Shown here: piece after piece, positions 35,009 through 44,656 of the stretch
Numbering within the stretch: position 1 is the stretch's first letter
Layout: every line of letters begins with the position of its first letter
Source of the DNA: Pseudohaliea rubra DSM 19751
Lineage (GTDB): Bacteria > Pseudomonadota > Gammaproteobacteria > Pseudomonadales > Halieaceae
NCBI RefSeq assembly: GCF_000764025.1
Contig: NZ_KN234756.1
Coordinates: 1-64,000, forward strand
DNA length: 64,000 nt
Direction of reading: 5' to 3'
Position numbers and translations under genes: made by a program
Notes under the pieces: generated by a model
The model's database searches: none
Seen by the model: the letters and a program-made list of their open reading frames with translations, nothing else
What the model was told of the DNA's origin: nothing

Positions 35009-35419
35009 TCAACGATCCCCCGCGCTGGCCCAGTTCACTGACATGGCACCCGCCTCCCGGGCGGAGTCCGCGACGTTGATGACGCTATTGGCCGTGGCGC
35101 CTTTTTCAACTTTGATCGTTACGCCCTGCTCCGGGTCCGAAGCCAGCAGACGCTGGATATTGGCGCGCACAGCACGACCGTCAACGCGCCGGTTCTCCAT
35201 CCACACCTGATCATCGGAACGGATATTGACCAGGATGCTGGTCGCGTCCGAAGGATCCGACTGATTCTTGTCGGGGCGGTTCACTTCAATCCCCGCTTCC
35301 TTGATAAAGGAGGCGACGACAATAAAGAAGATGAGCATGATAAAGACCACGTCCAGCATCGGCGTGAGATCAATATCCGCCTGCTCATCTGCTTCCTGGT
35401 TTTTACCGAGTCTGCGCAT
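35009..35419 (-). CDS. exbD: ExbD-family biopolymer transport protein (first copy)
   Basis: This 136-residue ExbD/TolR homologue has the same transmembrane core (IDLTPMLDVVFIMLIFFIVV) as its neighbour, but the periplasmic parts differ strongly, so the copies are old paralogues, not a recent duplication. It works with ExbB to use the proton gradient. It lies between the exbB gene (39 nt gap) and the second exbD. Confidence 0.92.
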   Translation of the reverse strand: MRRLGKNQEADEQADIDLTPMLDVVFIMLIFFIVVASFIKEAGIEVNRPDKNQSDPSDATSILVNIRSDDQVWMENRRVDGRAVRANIQRLLASDPEQGVTIKVEKGATANSVINVADSAREAGAMSVNWASAGDR

Positions 35420-35458
35420 TAACTGTTTACCCTGTGCTTGGGACCGGAGTGCTCTGGC

Positions 35459-35980
35459 TCAGTGGTCAGAGGTGAGCTGATCCTGCAGGTACTCCTGCTC
35501 CCGGTTGGCAATCCGCGAGAGATAGGTGTTGGCGAAAAGCCCCGAGAGGGCCGCCACCATGCCCGCCATAGTCGGGATGGTGGCGCGCTCGACACCACCC
35601 GCCATGGACTTCGCGTCACCGCCACCGGTAACCGCCATGACGTTGAACACCTCGATCATCCCCGTCACCGTGCCCAGCAGCCCCAGCAGCGGACACAGCG
35701 CCACCAGGGTAGTGATGAGGGGGAGGTTCGTGTTGATGTGCTCCTTCGCCTGCGACAGCAGCCGCATACGCACCTGCTTGGCATTCCAGGACTTGCGCTC
35801 CGGGCGGCCCTCCCAGGCACTGATCACCCGGTGAACCTCCTCGCGCCAGGCCAGCTTGAAGAACCAGAGCCGCTCGAAGATCAACGTCCACATGACGAAG
35901 ACCAGGATCCCGATCAGCCAGAGCACATTCCCGCCCTTATCCATGAAGGCGAGCAGGGTTTCAAAGAATCCTCCCGACAT
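35459..35980 (-). CDS. exbB: ExbB/TolQ-family proton channel protein (short type)
   Basis: This 173-residue protein has three membrane helices and the MotA/TolQ/ExbB core: LPLITTLVALCPLLGLLGTV followed by MIEVFNVMAV and a last helix AGMVAALSGLFANTYLS. It forms the channel with ExbD. It follows the long ExbB-like gene by 10 nt. TonB2 systems use both a short ExbB and a long TtpC protein. Confidence 0.92.
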   Translation of the reverse strand: MSGGFFETLLAFMDKGGNVLWLIGILVFVMWTLIFERLWFFKLAWREEVHRVISAWEGRPERKSWNAKQVRMRLLSQAKEHINTNLPLITTLVALCPLLGLLGTVTGMIEVFNVMAVTGGGDAKSMAGGVERATIPTMAGMVAALSGLFANTYLSRIANREQEYLQDQLTSDH

Positions 35981-35990
35981 GGTGGACCTC

Positions 35991-37427
35991 CTAGGCCTTG
36001 TGGCTGCCTTCCGAGTGCTCGGCGACGATGCCCGTGGCCTGCTCGTTGAGCACGTGGATGATGCGCTGCGCGCGACCGTTCACGACCGTGTGCAGGAGTA
36101 CCGTCGGGATGGCTACCAGCAGACCGAGCACCGTCGTCACCAGCGCGCTGGAGATACCGCCGGCCATCGCCTTGGGATCACCGGCACCGAAGATGGTGAT
36201 AGCCTGGAAGGTGATGATCATGCCGGTCACCGTACCGAGCAGACCCATGAGCGGGGCGACGGCCGCGATGATCTTGAGCAGCGTGAGGCCGGATTCCAGC
36301 TTCGGCGTCTCGCGCATCACACCCTCGGCCATTTTCAGTTCGAGGGTCTCCGGGTCCATGCTCGGGTTGTCTTCGTGGATCTTCAGCACGCGACCCAGCG
36401 GGTTGTTGCTGTTGGCACTGTCGCTCTTGAGCTGGCTGGATACCTTGGCGCTGGTGGCGGAGAGAACAACCAGGCGGAACACGGCCAGGAGCAGGGCGAA
36501 AACACCGACCGCGGTAATCGCGTAGCCCACGTAGCCACCCTGGTGCCAGCGCTCCTCGATGGTCGGGCTGTCGATGATAGCGGCGAGGAAGGAGCCGCCG
36601 GTCGGACCCGTCGGGTCGATGCCGAATCGGTGGAAGCCGCTGCTGGCGTTGGCCAGTTCCTCGGCCCAGCTATTGTAGCCGCCGCCCGGCTGGCGCGGCA
36701 GCACGCTCAGGTGATCATTGTTGTAGGACAGGTAGTTACCATCCATGTCGACAACGTTGAAGGCGCCGATGCGGACGACCTCGCGTTCCGCGCGCTCGCC
36801 GGTCGCCGTGGCCACTTCCGTGGTGAAGCGGACGACGCTGCCTGTCTCGTTGATCTCGCGCAGCAGCTCATACCACACCCGCTCGATTTCAGTGATCTTC
36901 GGCAGGCTGTCGGACGTGCTCATCTTGTCAATGAGGTCGTCGAGGAAGTCGCCGCGGTTCGGGTACTGCGCCGACACAAGGGAGACGTCGAGGTTTGACT
37001 TGAGGTCGCCAGAAGCGGCCGTCAGGTGACCGAACAGCTCGGTAAGGGCACCGAGGCGCTCCTTGAGTTGGGCCTGCTTGTCGGCGATCAGGAGTTCATT
37101 TTCCTCGAACTCGTCTTCGAGCTGCGCAGAGATGCGCTCCTGACGGGCGCGCTCGGCCTCAGCTTCTTTGAGAAGCTGAGCCTGATTGGCCTTGTCGCGG
37201 GAGAAGCGCTGCTCGCGCTCGCGGTTCTCCTGCTGCTCGGCAACCTGGCCGCGCTTTACAAACTGGAGGAGTTCCTCGAGGGTCTTCGCCGCTTCCGCAC
37301 GCTCATCGACCTGAGGTTCTGCCGGTGCTTCGCCGGCCGCCGCGTCATCCTGCGCGTTGGCGACACCCGCCACCGTGATGAAACCGCCGAGGATAACGGC
37401 GGAAATCAGCTTGTTGAACAGATCCAT
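35991..37427 (-). CDS. ttpC: TtpC-like long ExbB protein
   Basis: This 478-residue protein starts with a signal peptide (SAVILGGFITVAGVANA), then a charged coiled coil (about 40-125, EREQRFSRDKANQAQLLKEA) and a periplasmic domain. A C-terminal MotA/TolQ/ExbB domain (about 300-470, with VAPLMGLLGTVTGMIITFQA) follows. This layout is that of TtpC, an extra component of Vibrio TonB2 systems. Its 3' neighbour is the short exbB and its 5' neighbour the DUF3450 gene, with the start overlapping that gene's stop. Confidence 0.88.
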   Translation of the reverse strand: MDLFNKLISAVILGGFITVAGVANAQDDAAAGEAPAEPQVDERAEAAKTLEELLQFVKRGQVAEQQENREREQRFSRDKANQAQLLKEAEAERARQERISAQLEDEFEENELLIADKQAQLKERLGALTELFGHLTAASGDLKSNLDVSLVSAQYPNRGDFLDDLIDKMSTSDSLPKITEIERVWYELLREINETGSVVRFTTEVATATGERAEREVVRIGAFNVVDMDGNYLSYNNDHLSVLPRQPGGGYNSWAEELANASSGFHRFGIDPTGPTGGSFLAAIIDSPTIEERWHQGGYVGYAITAVGVFALLLAVFRLVVLSATSAKVSSQLKSDSANSNNPLGRVLKIHEDNPSMDPETLELKMAEGVMRETPKLESGLTLLKIIAAVAPLMGLLGTVTGMIITFQAITIFGAGDPKAMAGGISSALVTTVLGLLVAIPTVLLHTVVNGRAQRIIHVLNEQATGIVAEHSEGSHKA

Positions 37428-38209
37428 TATTCAGCCTCCGGTGCAGCGACGGGCATGTTGAGGAGTTCGATGGCAGCCTGCTTCTTGGCGATACGTACGC
37501 CTTTGCGGATGGCATTGCCGTATTCACCGGCCGGGAGCGACTCCCAGGCGCGGGTCTCGTTGTTCCAGACGCCGGCCTCAGAACCGTCCGTGGTCTGGTA
37601 GACCAGGGCGATGCGACCGATGCGCAGGAAGTCGACATCGCGGGTGACGCCGTCCAGATCGATCGTGTCGCTGTAGGTCTCGAAGCCCCGGCCGTACTGA
37701 AGCTCGATATTGTAAGCCTCGAGGACCTGGCGGAATTTCTCAGCCACAGTGAGGTCGGAGCGGTCGACGTTATCACGCAGGAACTCGACCCGCTGGCGGC
37801 GCTCGTCGAGATTGAAGGGCACATCCATCTCAACAAACTGGTCGAGGCCATCGATCATGTTGACCACGAGGGCAGGCATCTGCCGCTGGGTGATCTGGAC
37901 CTCATCGATAGAGCCCTCGATATCGGCGATGCGCTTCTCCTGATTGGTGATCTGGCGGCGCAGCCGACTGTTGTAGACCTTCAGGCCGTCAATCTGCTTG
38001 TTCACGGCCTTGTAGTCTTCGAGCAGGTCCCGGGTCTCTTCCGCAAGGCGGTCGATCTTCGCCTGCGACTGGCGGGCTGCATCATTCTTTGCCTCGCTGA
38101 CGTCGAGGACCTCTTCCAGCGTCGCCGACTGCGCGGCGACGGCGCCACCCAGCAGGGCGGAAGCGGTCAGCAGCGGCAGCAGCACATTCTTCAGTCGATA
38201 GGTATTCAT
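37427..38209 (-). CDS. DUF3450 periplasmic coiled-coil protein
   Basis: This 260-residue exported protein has a signal peptide (LKNVLLPLLTASALLGGAVA) and a long coiled coil (about 25-95, LAEETRDLLEDYKAVNKQID). A conserved region follows with MIDGLDQFVEMDVPFNLDER, the hallmark of DUF3450. It heads the Ton operon. Family function is not established; constant association with TtpC suggests it joins the periplasmic part of that complex. ATG at 38209 is chosen; an upstream TTG is less likely. Confidence 0.88.
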   Translation of the reverse strand: MNTYRLKNVLLPLLTASALLGGAVAAQSATLEEVLDVSEAKNDAARQSQAKIDRLAEETRDLLEDYKAVNKQIDGLKVYNSRLRRQITNQEKRIADIEGSIDEVQITQRQMPALVVNMIDGLDQFVEMDVPFNLDERRQRVEFLRDNVDRSDLTVAEKFRQVLEAYNIELQYGRGFETYSDTIDLDGVTRDVDFLRIGRIALVYQTTDGSEAGVWNNETRAWESLPAGEYGNAIRKGVRIAKKQAAIELLNMPVAAPEAE

Positions 38210-38253
38210 GGGAATAGTGCTTCCTATAGCCAACAAAAATTTTCAGAGCTGAT

Positions 38254-38261
38254 GGGGGGGG
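38254..38261. repeat. G8 homopolymer in the leader of the Ton operon
   Basis: Eight Gs in a row (Cs on the transcribed strand) lie 45 nt upstream of the DUF3450 start. Runs this long can slip and change promoter or leader strength. Confidence 0.6.
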
Positions 38262-38354
38262 AGACCCGGTTGCGCTTTCGGTAAAAACAAATAGCGTCTT
38301 CTATAAACGAGCGTCGAATCTAAGCAGATACGCCCGGCGATTTCAAACCTCTTC

Positions 38355-38379
38355 AAAAAGGAGTGGGCCACAGAGCCCA
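38355..38379 (-). terminator. Candidate folA terminator
   Basis: On the minus strand TGGGC-TCTGTG-GCCCA forms a 5-bp stem followed by CTCC and five Ts, 24 nt after the folA stop. Stem is short, so termination may be partial. Confidence 0.5.
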
Positions 38380-38402
38380 GCGTGAAAGCTGATGTTACCT
38401 TT

Positions 38403-38936
38403 CTACACACTATCGGCGGCCTCCGTAACGCCAGCGCGGTCATAAACCACGAAACTGTAGGCCCAGGGGTTATCCCCGGATGCCCCGTGGTGCTCGCGAG
38501 CCACCTCGTGGAAAGCGGACCAGTCGACCGGCGGCAGGAAGGCGTCGCCCGGGATATCGCCATGTACCCGGGTGAGATAGATGCGCTCCACCTGCGGCAG
38601 CCCCAGGGCATAAAGCTGGGCACCGCCGATGAGCATGACCTCGTCGACAGCGTCGCTCGCGGCCACAGCCCCAGCCAGCATGAGGGCCTCGTCCAGGCTG
38701 TGCACCACACGCACGCCGTCGGCGACAAAGGCTGTATTGGCGGTCACCACGATGTTGCAGCGCCCCGGAAGAGGCCGGCCGATGCTCTCGAAAGTGCGTC
38801 GACCCATGATCACCGGCTTGCCCATGGTGACCCGGCGGAAGTAGCGTAGATCCTCCGGCAGGGCCCAGGGCAGAGCGTTATGGCGGCCGATCACATCGTT
38901 TTCGGCGGCGGCGACAATCATGGCGAGACGCGCCAT
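38403..38936 (-). CDS. folA: Dihydrofolate reductase
   Basis: This 177-residue enzyme reduces dihydrofolate to tetrahydrofolate with NADPH. Motifs are MIVAAAENDVIGRHNALPW, LPEDLRYFRRVTMGKPVIMG and the nucleotide loop GRRTFESIGRPLPGR. VMLIGGAQLYA completes the set. Its start overlaps the thyA stop (TGATG arrangement), so dihydrofolate made by ThyA is recycled by a coupled gene product. It is slightly longer than E. coli FolA (159) and ends with about 15 extra residues. Confidence 0.96.
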   Translation of the reverse strand: MARLAMIVAAAENDVIGRHNALPWALPEDLRYFRRVTMGKPVIMGRRTFESIGRPLPGRCNIVVTANTAFVADGVRVVHSLDEALMLAGAVAASDAVDEVMLIGGAQLYALGLPQVERIYLTRVHGDIPGDAFLPPVDWSAFHEVAREHHGASGDNPWAYSFVVYDRAGVTEAADSV

Positions 38937-39766
38937 CAGACGGCTACCGGTGCCGGGATAGGCGGATGCGGATCGTAGCCGCGCACTTCGAAATCCTCGA
39001 AACTGTAGTCATAGATGGTCGCCGGGCGGCGCCTCAGGTGCAGCGTCGGGAGAGGCCGCGGCTCCCGGGCGAGCTGCGTGCGCACCTGCTCAAGGTGATT
39101 GAGGTAGATATGCGAATCACCGGTGGTGACAATGATCTCTCCGGGCTGCAGGTCGCACTGCTGCGCCAGCAGATGGGTCAGCAGCGCCAGGCTTGCGGTG
39201 TTATAGGGCAGGCCCAGGAAAGAGTCCGAGGAGCGGATATACAGCTGCGACGATAACCGTCCGCCAGCGACGTAAAACTGATAGAGCAGGTGACAGGGCG
39301 GCAGCGCCATGCGGCCTGCGCGCACGTTGTCCTGAGGTGTCATGGCCTCGTCCGGCAGGAAGCCCACGTTCCAACCGTGGAAGAGGATGCGGCGGCTGTC
39401 GGGGTTGTTGCGCAGGGTTTCCACCACGTAGTCGATCTGGTTCACCGGGCCGTCGTCCGTCGGCCAGGCCGTCCACTGCGCCCCATAGATGGGCCCGAGA
39501 TCACCGCTCTCCGTGGCCCACTCATCCCAGATACTGACCCCGTTATCCTTGAGCCAGCGGGTGTTGGTATCACCGCGGAGGAACCACAGGAGTTCGTTGG
39601 CAATGCTGCGGAAATGGAGCTTCTTGGTGGTCAGCAGGGGGAAGCCCGCCGCGAGATCATGGCGGTACTGGCGGCCGAACACGGACAGGGTCCCGGTGCC
39701 CGTACGGTCACCCTTCTCGACGCCGTTGTCGAGGATGTCGCGAAGCAGGTCGAGGTAGGGGTTCAT
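38936..39766 (-). CDS. thyA: Thymidylate synthase
   Basis: This 276-residue enzyme methylates dUMP to dTMP using methylenetetrahydrofolate. The catalytic Cys158 is in [13 protein letters not shown], and the N-terminal [19 protein letters not shown] and the later [13 protein letters not shown] are typical. ATG at 39766 matches the family start ([12 protein letters not shown]); its ATGA overlaps the lgt stop. An insertion of about 12 residues relative to E. coli precedes the active site. Confidence 0.96.
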   Translation of the reverse strand: MNPYLDLLRDILDNGVEKGDRTGTGTLSVFGRQYRHDLAAGFPLLTTKKLHFRSIANELLWFLRGDTNTRWLKDNGVSIWDEWATESGDLGPIYGAQWTAWPTDDGPVNQIDYVVETLRNNPDSRRILFHGWNVGFLPDEAMTPQDNVRAGRMALPPCHLLYQFYVAGGRLSSQLYIRSSDSFLGLPYNTASLALLTHLLAQQCDLQPGEIIVTTGDSHIYLNHLEQVRTQLAREPRPLPTLHLRRRPATIYDYSFEDFEVRGYDPHPPIPAPVAV

Positions 39767-40569
39767 CGGGTTGCGTCCTCCGCCGCACGGCCGCGGCCGT
39801 AGGCCAGCCACAGCAGGAAAAGCCCCACGGCAATCATGGGCAGACTGAGCAGCTGGCCGCGGGTGACCCAGCCGAAGGCCTGAAAGCCAAGGTGTGCATC
39901 CGGCTCGCGAAAGAACTCGGCAATGCTGCGCAGCACCCCGTAACCCAGGGCGAAAACCCCCGAGGCGGCCCAGGTGGGCCGCGGCCGACGGGTAAACCAG
40001 AGCAGGATGACAAACAGCAGCATCCCCTCGAGGGCGAACTGGTACAGCTGCGACGGATGGCGGGCGAGCTGCAGCGGATCCCTCGGGAATACCATGGCCC
40101 AGGGCACATCGGTGGGCCGGCCCCACAGCTCCTGACCGATAAAGTTGCCGAGGCGCCCGAGGGCGAGCCCCAGCGGGGCCAGCGGAGCGATGAAATCCAG
40201 CACGCGGCCGAGGGCGATGCGCTCCCGGCGGGCGAGGAACCAGGCGGCGAGAATGACGCCGAGGAACCCCCCGTGAAAGGCCATGCCCCCCTCCCAAACG
40301 CGCAGCAGCCAGCCTGGATCCCCGGCAAGGCGCTCACCGCCGTAGAGAAGCGCGTAGCCGATGCGCCCGCCGAGAACAATTCCCAGGGCGCTGAAAAAGA
40401 TGAGGTCGTCGACCTGGCGCCGATTGAGCAGCGCCGCGGGACCGCGGCTGCGGCGCAGCGCCAGCCACCAGGCAAAGCCGAGGCCGGCGAGATAGGCAAG
40501 GCCGTACCAGTGGATTGTGACCGGGCCGATGGCGATGGCCACCGGGTCGATCTCGGGATAGCTCAACAA
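39763..40569 (-). CDS. lgt: Prolipoprotein diacylglyceryl transferase
   Basis: This 268-residue inner-membrane enzyme adds diacylglycerol to the lipobox cysteine of prolipoproteins. It has seven helices; the essential region [10 protein letters not shown] and the Lgt signature [20 protein letters not shown] are intact, followed by [13 protein letters not shown]. The start appears to be TTG at 40569, placed 8 nt after a GGAG site; no ATG is available before the conserved start. It lies between ptsP and thyA, the usual order. Confidence 0.95.
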   Translation of the reverse strand: MLSYPEIDPVAIAIGPVTIHWYGLAYLAGLGFAWWLALRRSRGPAALLNRRQVDDLIFFSALGIVLGGRIGYALLYGGERLAGDPGWLLRVWEGGMAFHGGFLGVILAAWFLARRERIALGRVLDFIAPLAPLGLALGRLGNFIGQELWGRPTDVPWAMVFPRDPLQLARHPSQLYQFALEGMLLFVILLWFTRRPRPTWAASGVFALGYGVLRSIAEFFREPDAHLGFQAFGWVTRGQLLSLPMIAVGLFLLWLAYGRGRAAEDATR

Positions 40570-40584
40570 ACGAAAACTCCGGGC

Positions 40585-42852
40585 TCAGGCCATGGGCGGG
40601 GGAATAAACTGGCCGAGGCCGCGATCGTTGAGCAGATCCTCGAGCCGGCGCCGGATCCGGGCGCTGTCGTCCAGCCCGCGCACCTCGGCCACCAGCGCCT
40701 CGGCTTCCGCGCGGGTCACGCTGCGCAGCGCCTTCTTCACCCGCGGCAGGCTGGTAGCGTTCATGGACAGCACATCGAAGCCCATGCCCAGGAGCAGCAC
40801 CGCCGCCAGCGGATCGCCGGCAAGCTCGCCGCAGATGCTGACCTGCTTGCCCTCGCTGTGGCCACCCTGCACAACCGCCTCGAGGGCAGCCAGCACCGCC
40901 GGATGCAGGGCGTGGTAGAGGTCCGAGACGCGGGGATTGTTGCGGTCCACGGCCAGGAGATACTGGGTGAGGTCGTTGCTGCCCACGGAGAGGAAATCCA
41001 CCCGTCGGGCCAGCGCTGCCGCCTGATAGACAGCCGCCGGGACCTCCACCATGACCCCCACGGGGGGCATGGGCGAATCCAGGCCCTCCTGCGCGACTTC
41101 CTGGTGGCTCCGGCGGATGAGCACCAGGGCCTCTTCCAGCTCCGCGATGTTGGTAATCATCGGCAGCATGATGCGCAGGTTGCCGAGCCCGGCGTTGGCC
41201 TTGAGCATTGCCCGTACCTGGGCCAGGAGGATCTCCGGGTGGTCCAGGGTAACGCGAATGCCGCGCCAGCCCAGGAAGGGATTCTCCTCCTCAATGGGGA
41301 AGTAGGGCAGGGCCTTGTCGCCACCCACATCCAGGGTGCGCATGGTCACTGGCTTCGGCGCGAAAGCCTCCAGCTGGTCGCGGTAGATGCGGCGTTGCTC
41401 CTCCTCACTGGGGAAGCGCTCGCCGAGGAGGAAGGGCACCTCCGTGCGATACAGGCCCACCCCTTCCGCGCCCCGCTCCAGGGAACGGGAAACGTCGGCC
41501 ATGAGGCCCGTATTCACCCACAGCGCCAGCCGGTGCCCGTCGAGGGTTTCGCAGGGCTCGTCGCGCAGGGCCTCGAGGTCCCGGTTCAGGGCCACATCCT
41601 GCTCGGCGAGATCCCGATAGCGCGCGACGAGCTCCGTGGACGGGTTCAGGTGAACCACGCCACTGTAGCCATCCACGATCGCCTGCATGTCGCGCAGGCG
41701 CGTGTAGGGCAGATCGACGGCCCCCATCACCGTGGGAACCCCCATGGCGCGGGCGAGAATGGCGACATGGGAGTTACTGGAGCCGCGCACGGATACAAGC
41801 CCCGCGAGGTGCTTGCGGGGGATCTCTCCGAGCATGGAGGCGGTGAGCTCCTCACTCACCAGCACGGTATGCGCCGGGTACTCGGTCTCCTCGCGGCCTT
41901 CCGCCTGCAGGTAAGCAAGCACTCGCGTACCGAGGTCTTTCACGTCGACCGCACGCTCCCGGAGGTAGCTGTGTTCCATGCGCTCGAAGTGGCGGATATG
42001 CTCGATCATCACCTGGCTGAGGGCACCCTGGGCCCACTCCCCGCCCTTGATCAGCGCCGCCACCTCGCCGCCAATGGTGGAGTCGTCGAGAATGCCGAGG
42101 TAAACGTCAAAAAGCGCGTGATCCTCCGCGGAGAGTTCGTCCCGGAGGTTGTCGGCCACGGCGCGCACATCCTGGCGCACCTGCTCCAGGGCACGCTTGA
42201 AGGCGCGCAGCTCAGCGCGCCGGTCACCGGCTTCCCGACGCGCCACCGTGTACAGATCCGCGACCGGTGACAGCACGCGCACCGCGCCGATGGCGATGCC
42301 CGGGGCGCCGGGAACACCGGTGATCTTGGTGGTGAGGCCGGGCGCGGCCGCGTGCGGTACGTCTCCGGTGACCTGGGCGTGGGCGATGGCGCCGGCGAGC
42401 TGCGCCGACATGGTCACCAGGAAGGCCTCTTCGCTCTCGTCGAAACGCCGCCGCGCCTTCTGCTGCACCACCAGCACGCCGAGCACCACGCGCTGGTGGA
42501 TGATCGGCACGCCCAGGAGCGAGTGGAAGGGCTCCTCACCGATGTCGGGCAGGAAGCGGAAATTCGGATGGGTCTCGGCGCTGTCGAGGTTGACCGGCTC
42601 CTCGCGCTCGGCCACCAGCCCCACGAGGCCCTCGCCAAGGCCAAGGCTCACCTGGCCGACGAGGGACGGGTTGAGGCCCTCGGTGGCGCGGAAGACATAG
42701 CGCTCACCGCCCCGGTCGCGCATGTAGACGCTGCAGACCTCCGTGCCCAGGGCCGCGCGCACCCGGCTGACAATAATACGCAGGGCATCGTCGAGGCTTT
42801 CGGCGGTGTTGACCTCCTGGACGATGCCGCGCAGGACTTCAAGCATCGGCAT
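40585..42852 (-). CDS. ptsP: PEP-protein phosphotransferase PtsP (nitrogen PTS enzyme I)
   Basis: This 755-residue protein starts the nitrogen-related phosphotransferase chain. An N-terminal GAF domain (about 1-160) senses a small ligand such as glutamine, and the enzyme I part follows. The phosphorylated residue is His362 in [11 protein letters not shown], and the PEP-binding end carries [32 protein letters not shown] and [11 protein letters not shown]. It overlaps rppH by up to 14 nt, as in many relatives. Partner genes ptsN and ptsO are not in the window. Confidence 0.95.
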   Translation of the reverse strand: MPMLEVLRGIVQEVNTAESLDDALRIIVSRVRAALGTEVCSVYMRDRGGERYVFRATEGLNPSLVGQVSLGLGEGLVGLVAEREEPVNLDSAETHPNFRFLPDIGEEPFHSLLGVPIIHQRVVLGVLVVQQKARRRFDESEEAFLVTMSAQLAGAIAHAQVTGDVPHAAAPGLTTKITGVPGAPGIAIGAVRVLSPVADLYTVARREAGDRRAELRAFKRALEQVRQDVRAVADNLRDELSAEDHALFDVYLGILDDSTIGGEVAALIKGGEWAQGALSQVMIEHIRHFERMEHSYLRERAVDVKDLGTRVLAYLQAEGREETEYPAHTVLVSEELTASMLGEIPRKHLAGLVSVRGSSNSHVAILARAMGVPTVMGAVDLPYTRLRDMQAIVDGYSGVVHLNPSTELVARYRDLAEQDVALNRDLEALRDEPCETLDGHRLALWVNTGLMADVSRSLERGAEGVGLYRTEVPFLLGERFPSEEEQRRIYRDQLEAFAPKPVTMRTLDVGGDKALPYFPIEEENPFLGWRGIRVTLDHPEILLAQVRAMLKANAGLGNLRIMLPMITNIAELEEALVLIRRSHQEVAQEGLDSPMPPVGVMVEVPAAVYQAAALARRVDFLSVGSNDLTQYLLAVDRNNPRVSDLYHALHPAVLAALEAVVQGGHSEGKQVSICGELAGDPLAAVLLLGMGFDVLSMNATSLPRVKKALRSVTRAEAEALVAEVRGLDDSARIRRRLEDLLNDRGLGQFIPPPMA

Positions 42853-43351
42853 GCAGCCCCCCGGTCACCGGCAGCCGCTCCCCGACAGTCGGCGCCAGCT
42901 CTCGCAGGGCGCGGCGATAGACCTCGCGCTTGAAATACACCACCTGGCCCAGCGGATACCAGTAGCTCACCCACTGCCAGTGATCGAACTCGGGCCTGAC
43001 ATTGTGATCAAGACAGATGGCGCTTTCGTCCGCGAGCAGCCGCAGCAGGTACCACTTCTGTTTCTGGCCGATACACACCGGGCTCTGGCCCTGGCGGATG
43101 AAGCGCTTCGGCAGGCGGTAGCGGAGCCACCCGCGGGTGCAGGCCATGACCTCCACGGCCTCCGGGGCAAGACCGACCTCTTCCTCGAGCTCACGGTACA
43201 GGGCCTGTTCCGGCCCCTCGCCCTGGTTGATGCCGCCCTGGGGGAACTGCCACGCACCGCGGCCACCGACACGCCGGGCCCACAGCAGCTGGCCGTGATC
43301 GTTGGCGATCACGATGCCGACATTTGGCCGGAATCCCTGTGCGTCAATCAT
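42839..43351 (-). CDS. rppH: RNA pyrophosphohydrolase
   Basis: This 170-residue Nudix enzyme removes pyrophosphate from mRNA 5' ends and so starts RNA decay. The Nudix box ([20 protein letters not shown] and two more residues) spans about residues 39-60. The start [14 protein letters not shown] is the family start and follows AGGGG at the right distance. The central WQFPQGG and QKWYLLRL segments match RppH. It is the first gene of the rppH-ptsP-lgt-thyA-folA run. Confidence 0.95.
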   Translation of the reverse strand: MIDAQGFRPNVGIVIANDHGQLLWARRVGGRGAWQFPQGGINQGEGPEQALYRELEEEVGLAPEAVEVMACTRGWLRYRLPKRFIRQGQSPVCIGQKQKWYLLRLLADESAICLDHNVRPEFDHWQWVSYWYPLGQVVYFKREVYRRALRELAPTVGERLPVTGGLHADA

Positions 43352-43481
43352 TCCCCTGCTGCCTCGCTGGTTGACCCGCCATTGTTCCATACTTTCCGCA
43401 GGCTGAGAAATTGTCCCCCGCCCCGACTGACGCTAAGCTTTCGCTCCTCCCTGCACCCGCTCCCGAGGCTTCCGACACCCC

Positions 43482-44138
43482 ATGGCACTTGCGATCTTCG
43501 ACCTCGACAACACGCTGATCGCCGGCGACAGCGACCACCTCTGGGGGGAGTGGCTGTGCGGCGAGGGCATCGTCGATGCCGGGGCCTTCGCCGCCCGCAA
43601 CGCGCGGTTCTACGCCGATTACTGCGCCGGTACGCTGGATATCCACGCCTATCTCGCCTTCGCCCTGGCGCCCCTGCGCGGCCGTACCGTGACAGAGGTG
43701 GAACGCTGGCAGCAGCGCTTTCTCGCCGACTGCATCACGCCCATCATGCTGCCGGCGGCGCAGGCGCTGCTACGCCGCCATCGCGCCAGCGGCGACACGC
43801 TGCTGGTGATCACCGCCACCAACGAGGTGGTGACGCGACCCATCGCCCGGGCCCTCGGGGTCGAGCACCTGATCGGCTGTGGGGTAGAGGTGGTGGACGG
43901 TGTCTACACCGGCGAGCCGGTGGGGCTGCCGAGCTACCGGGAAGGCAAAGTGGACCGGCTGCGTGCCTGGCTCGAGGGCCGGAAGGAGACGCTGGCAGAC
44001 GCTACCTTTTACAGTGACTCACACAACGACCTGCCCCTGCTGAAGCGGGTAGACCACCCGGTCGCGGTCGATCCGGACCCGGAGCTCGCCGCTCAGGCCA
44101 CCGCCTCGGGCTGGCAGATCATCAGCCTGCGGAGCTAG
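43482..44138 (+). CDS. HAD-IB family phosphatase (SerB-like)
   Basis: This 218-residue cytoplasmic protein of the haloacid dehalogenase superfamily has the nucleophile pair D7/D9 in IFDLDNTLI. Motif II threonine is in LLVITATNEVV, and motif III/IV is DATFYSDSHNDLPLL. It resembles the SerB-like group that acts on small phosphate esters (histidinol phosphate, phosphoserine or similar). It is divergent from rppH; such genes often neighbour rppH in this bacterial group. Substrate unknown. Confidence 0.85.
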   Translation: MALAIFDLDNTLIAGDSDHLWGEWLCGEGIVDAGAFAARNARFYADYCAGTLDIHAYLAFALAPLRGRTVTEVERWQQRFLADCITPIMLPAAQALLRRHRASGDTLLVITATNEVVTRPIARALGVEHLIGCGVEVVDGVYTGEPVGLPSYREGKVDRLRAWLEGRKETLADATFYSDSHNDLPLLKRVDHPVAVDPDPELAAQATASGWQIISLRS

Positions 44139-44175
44139 GGCGCCGGAACACTAGGCAACGGTGGTGGCGCCTGTG

Positions 44176-44568
44176 TCAGCTGTCTTCGCTGCAGTGCTGC
44201 CGGTACGCCGCGGCGTCCAACAGCTGCTCAAGTTCCGCCGTATCCGTCGGCTTGAGGCGGAAGAACCAACCGTCGTTATAGGGATCGGCGTTGACGGTTT
44301 CCGGCGTTTCCTCGAGAGCTCCGTTGGTGGCGATCACCGTGCCGCCGATAGGGGCGTAGATATCCGAGGCAGCCTTGACCGACTCGACCACGCCGGCCTC
44401 GTCACCGGCGGCAAGCTCCGCCCCATCTTCCGGCAATTCGACAAAGACAACATCACCAAGGGCATCCTGGGCGTGGTCACTGATGCCGACGGTGACCGTC
44501 CCGTCCTCTTCAAGGCGTGCCCACTCATGGCTCCTAGCGTAGCTGAGTTCCTCGGGTGCCTGGCTCAT
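44176..44568 (-). CDS. gcvH: Glycine cleavage system H protein
   Basis: This 130-residue carrier holds the aminomethyl group on a lipoyl arm during glycine cleavage. The lipoylated lysine is K65 in [33 protein letters not shown] at the start and [10 protein letters not shown] near the end are typical. The ATG at 44568 follows GAGGA. In E. coli the order is ubiI-gcvT-gcvH-gcvP; here gcvH follows ubiI directly, so gcvT and gcvP must be elsewhere if the system is complete. Confidence 0.95.
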   Translation of the reverse strand: MSQAPEELSYARSHEWARLEEDGTVTVGISDHAQDALGDVVFVELPEDGAELAAGDEAGVVESVKAASDIYAPIGGTVIATNGALEETPETVNADPYNDGWFFRLKPTDTAELEQLLDAAAYRQHCSEDS

Positions 44569-44656
44569 CGCTGATCCTCGGTCGTTGGCGGATTGCCGGG
44601 ATGGTGGCCGGCAAGGCGCGCTATTGTAGCGGCGCCCCGGAACGGGGCACAAGCGC

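Noticed and set aside
39892-42270. Long plus-strand frame opposite lgt and ptsP
   Set aside because: Antisense shadow without domains; the minus-strand genes are unmistakable and syntenic.
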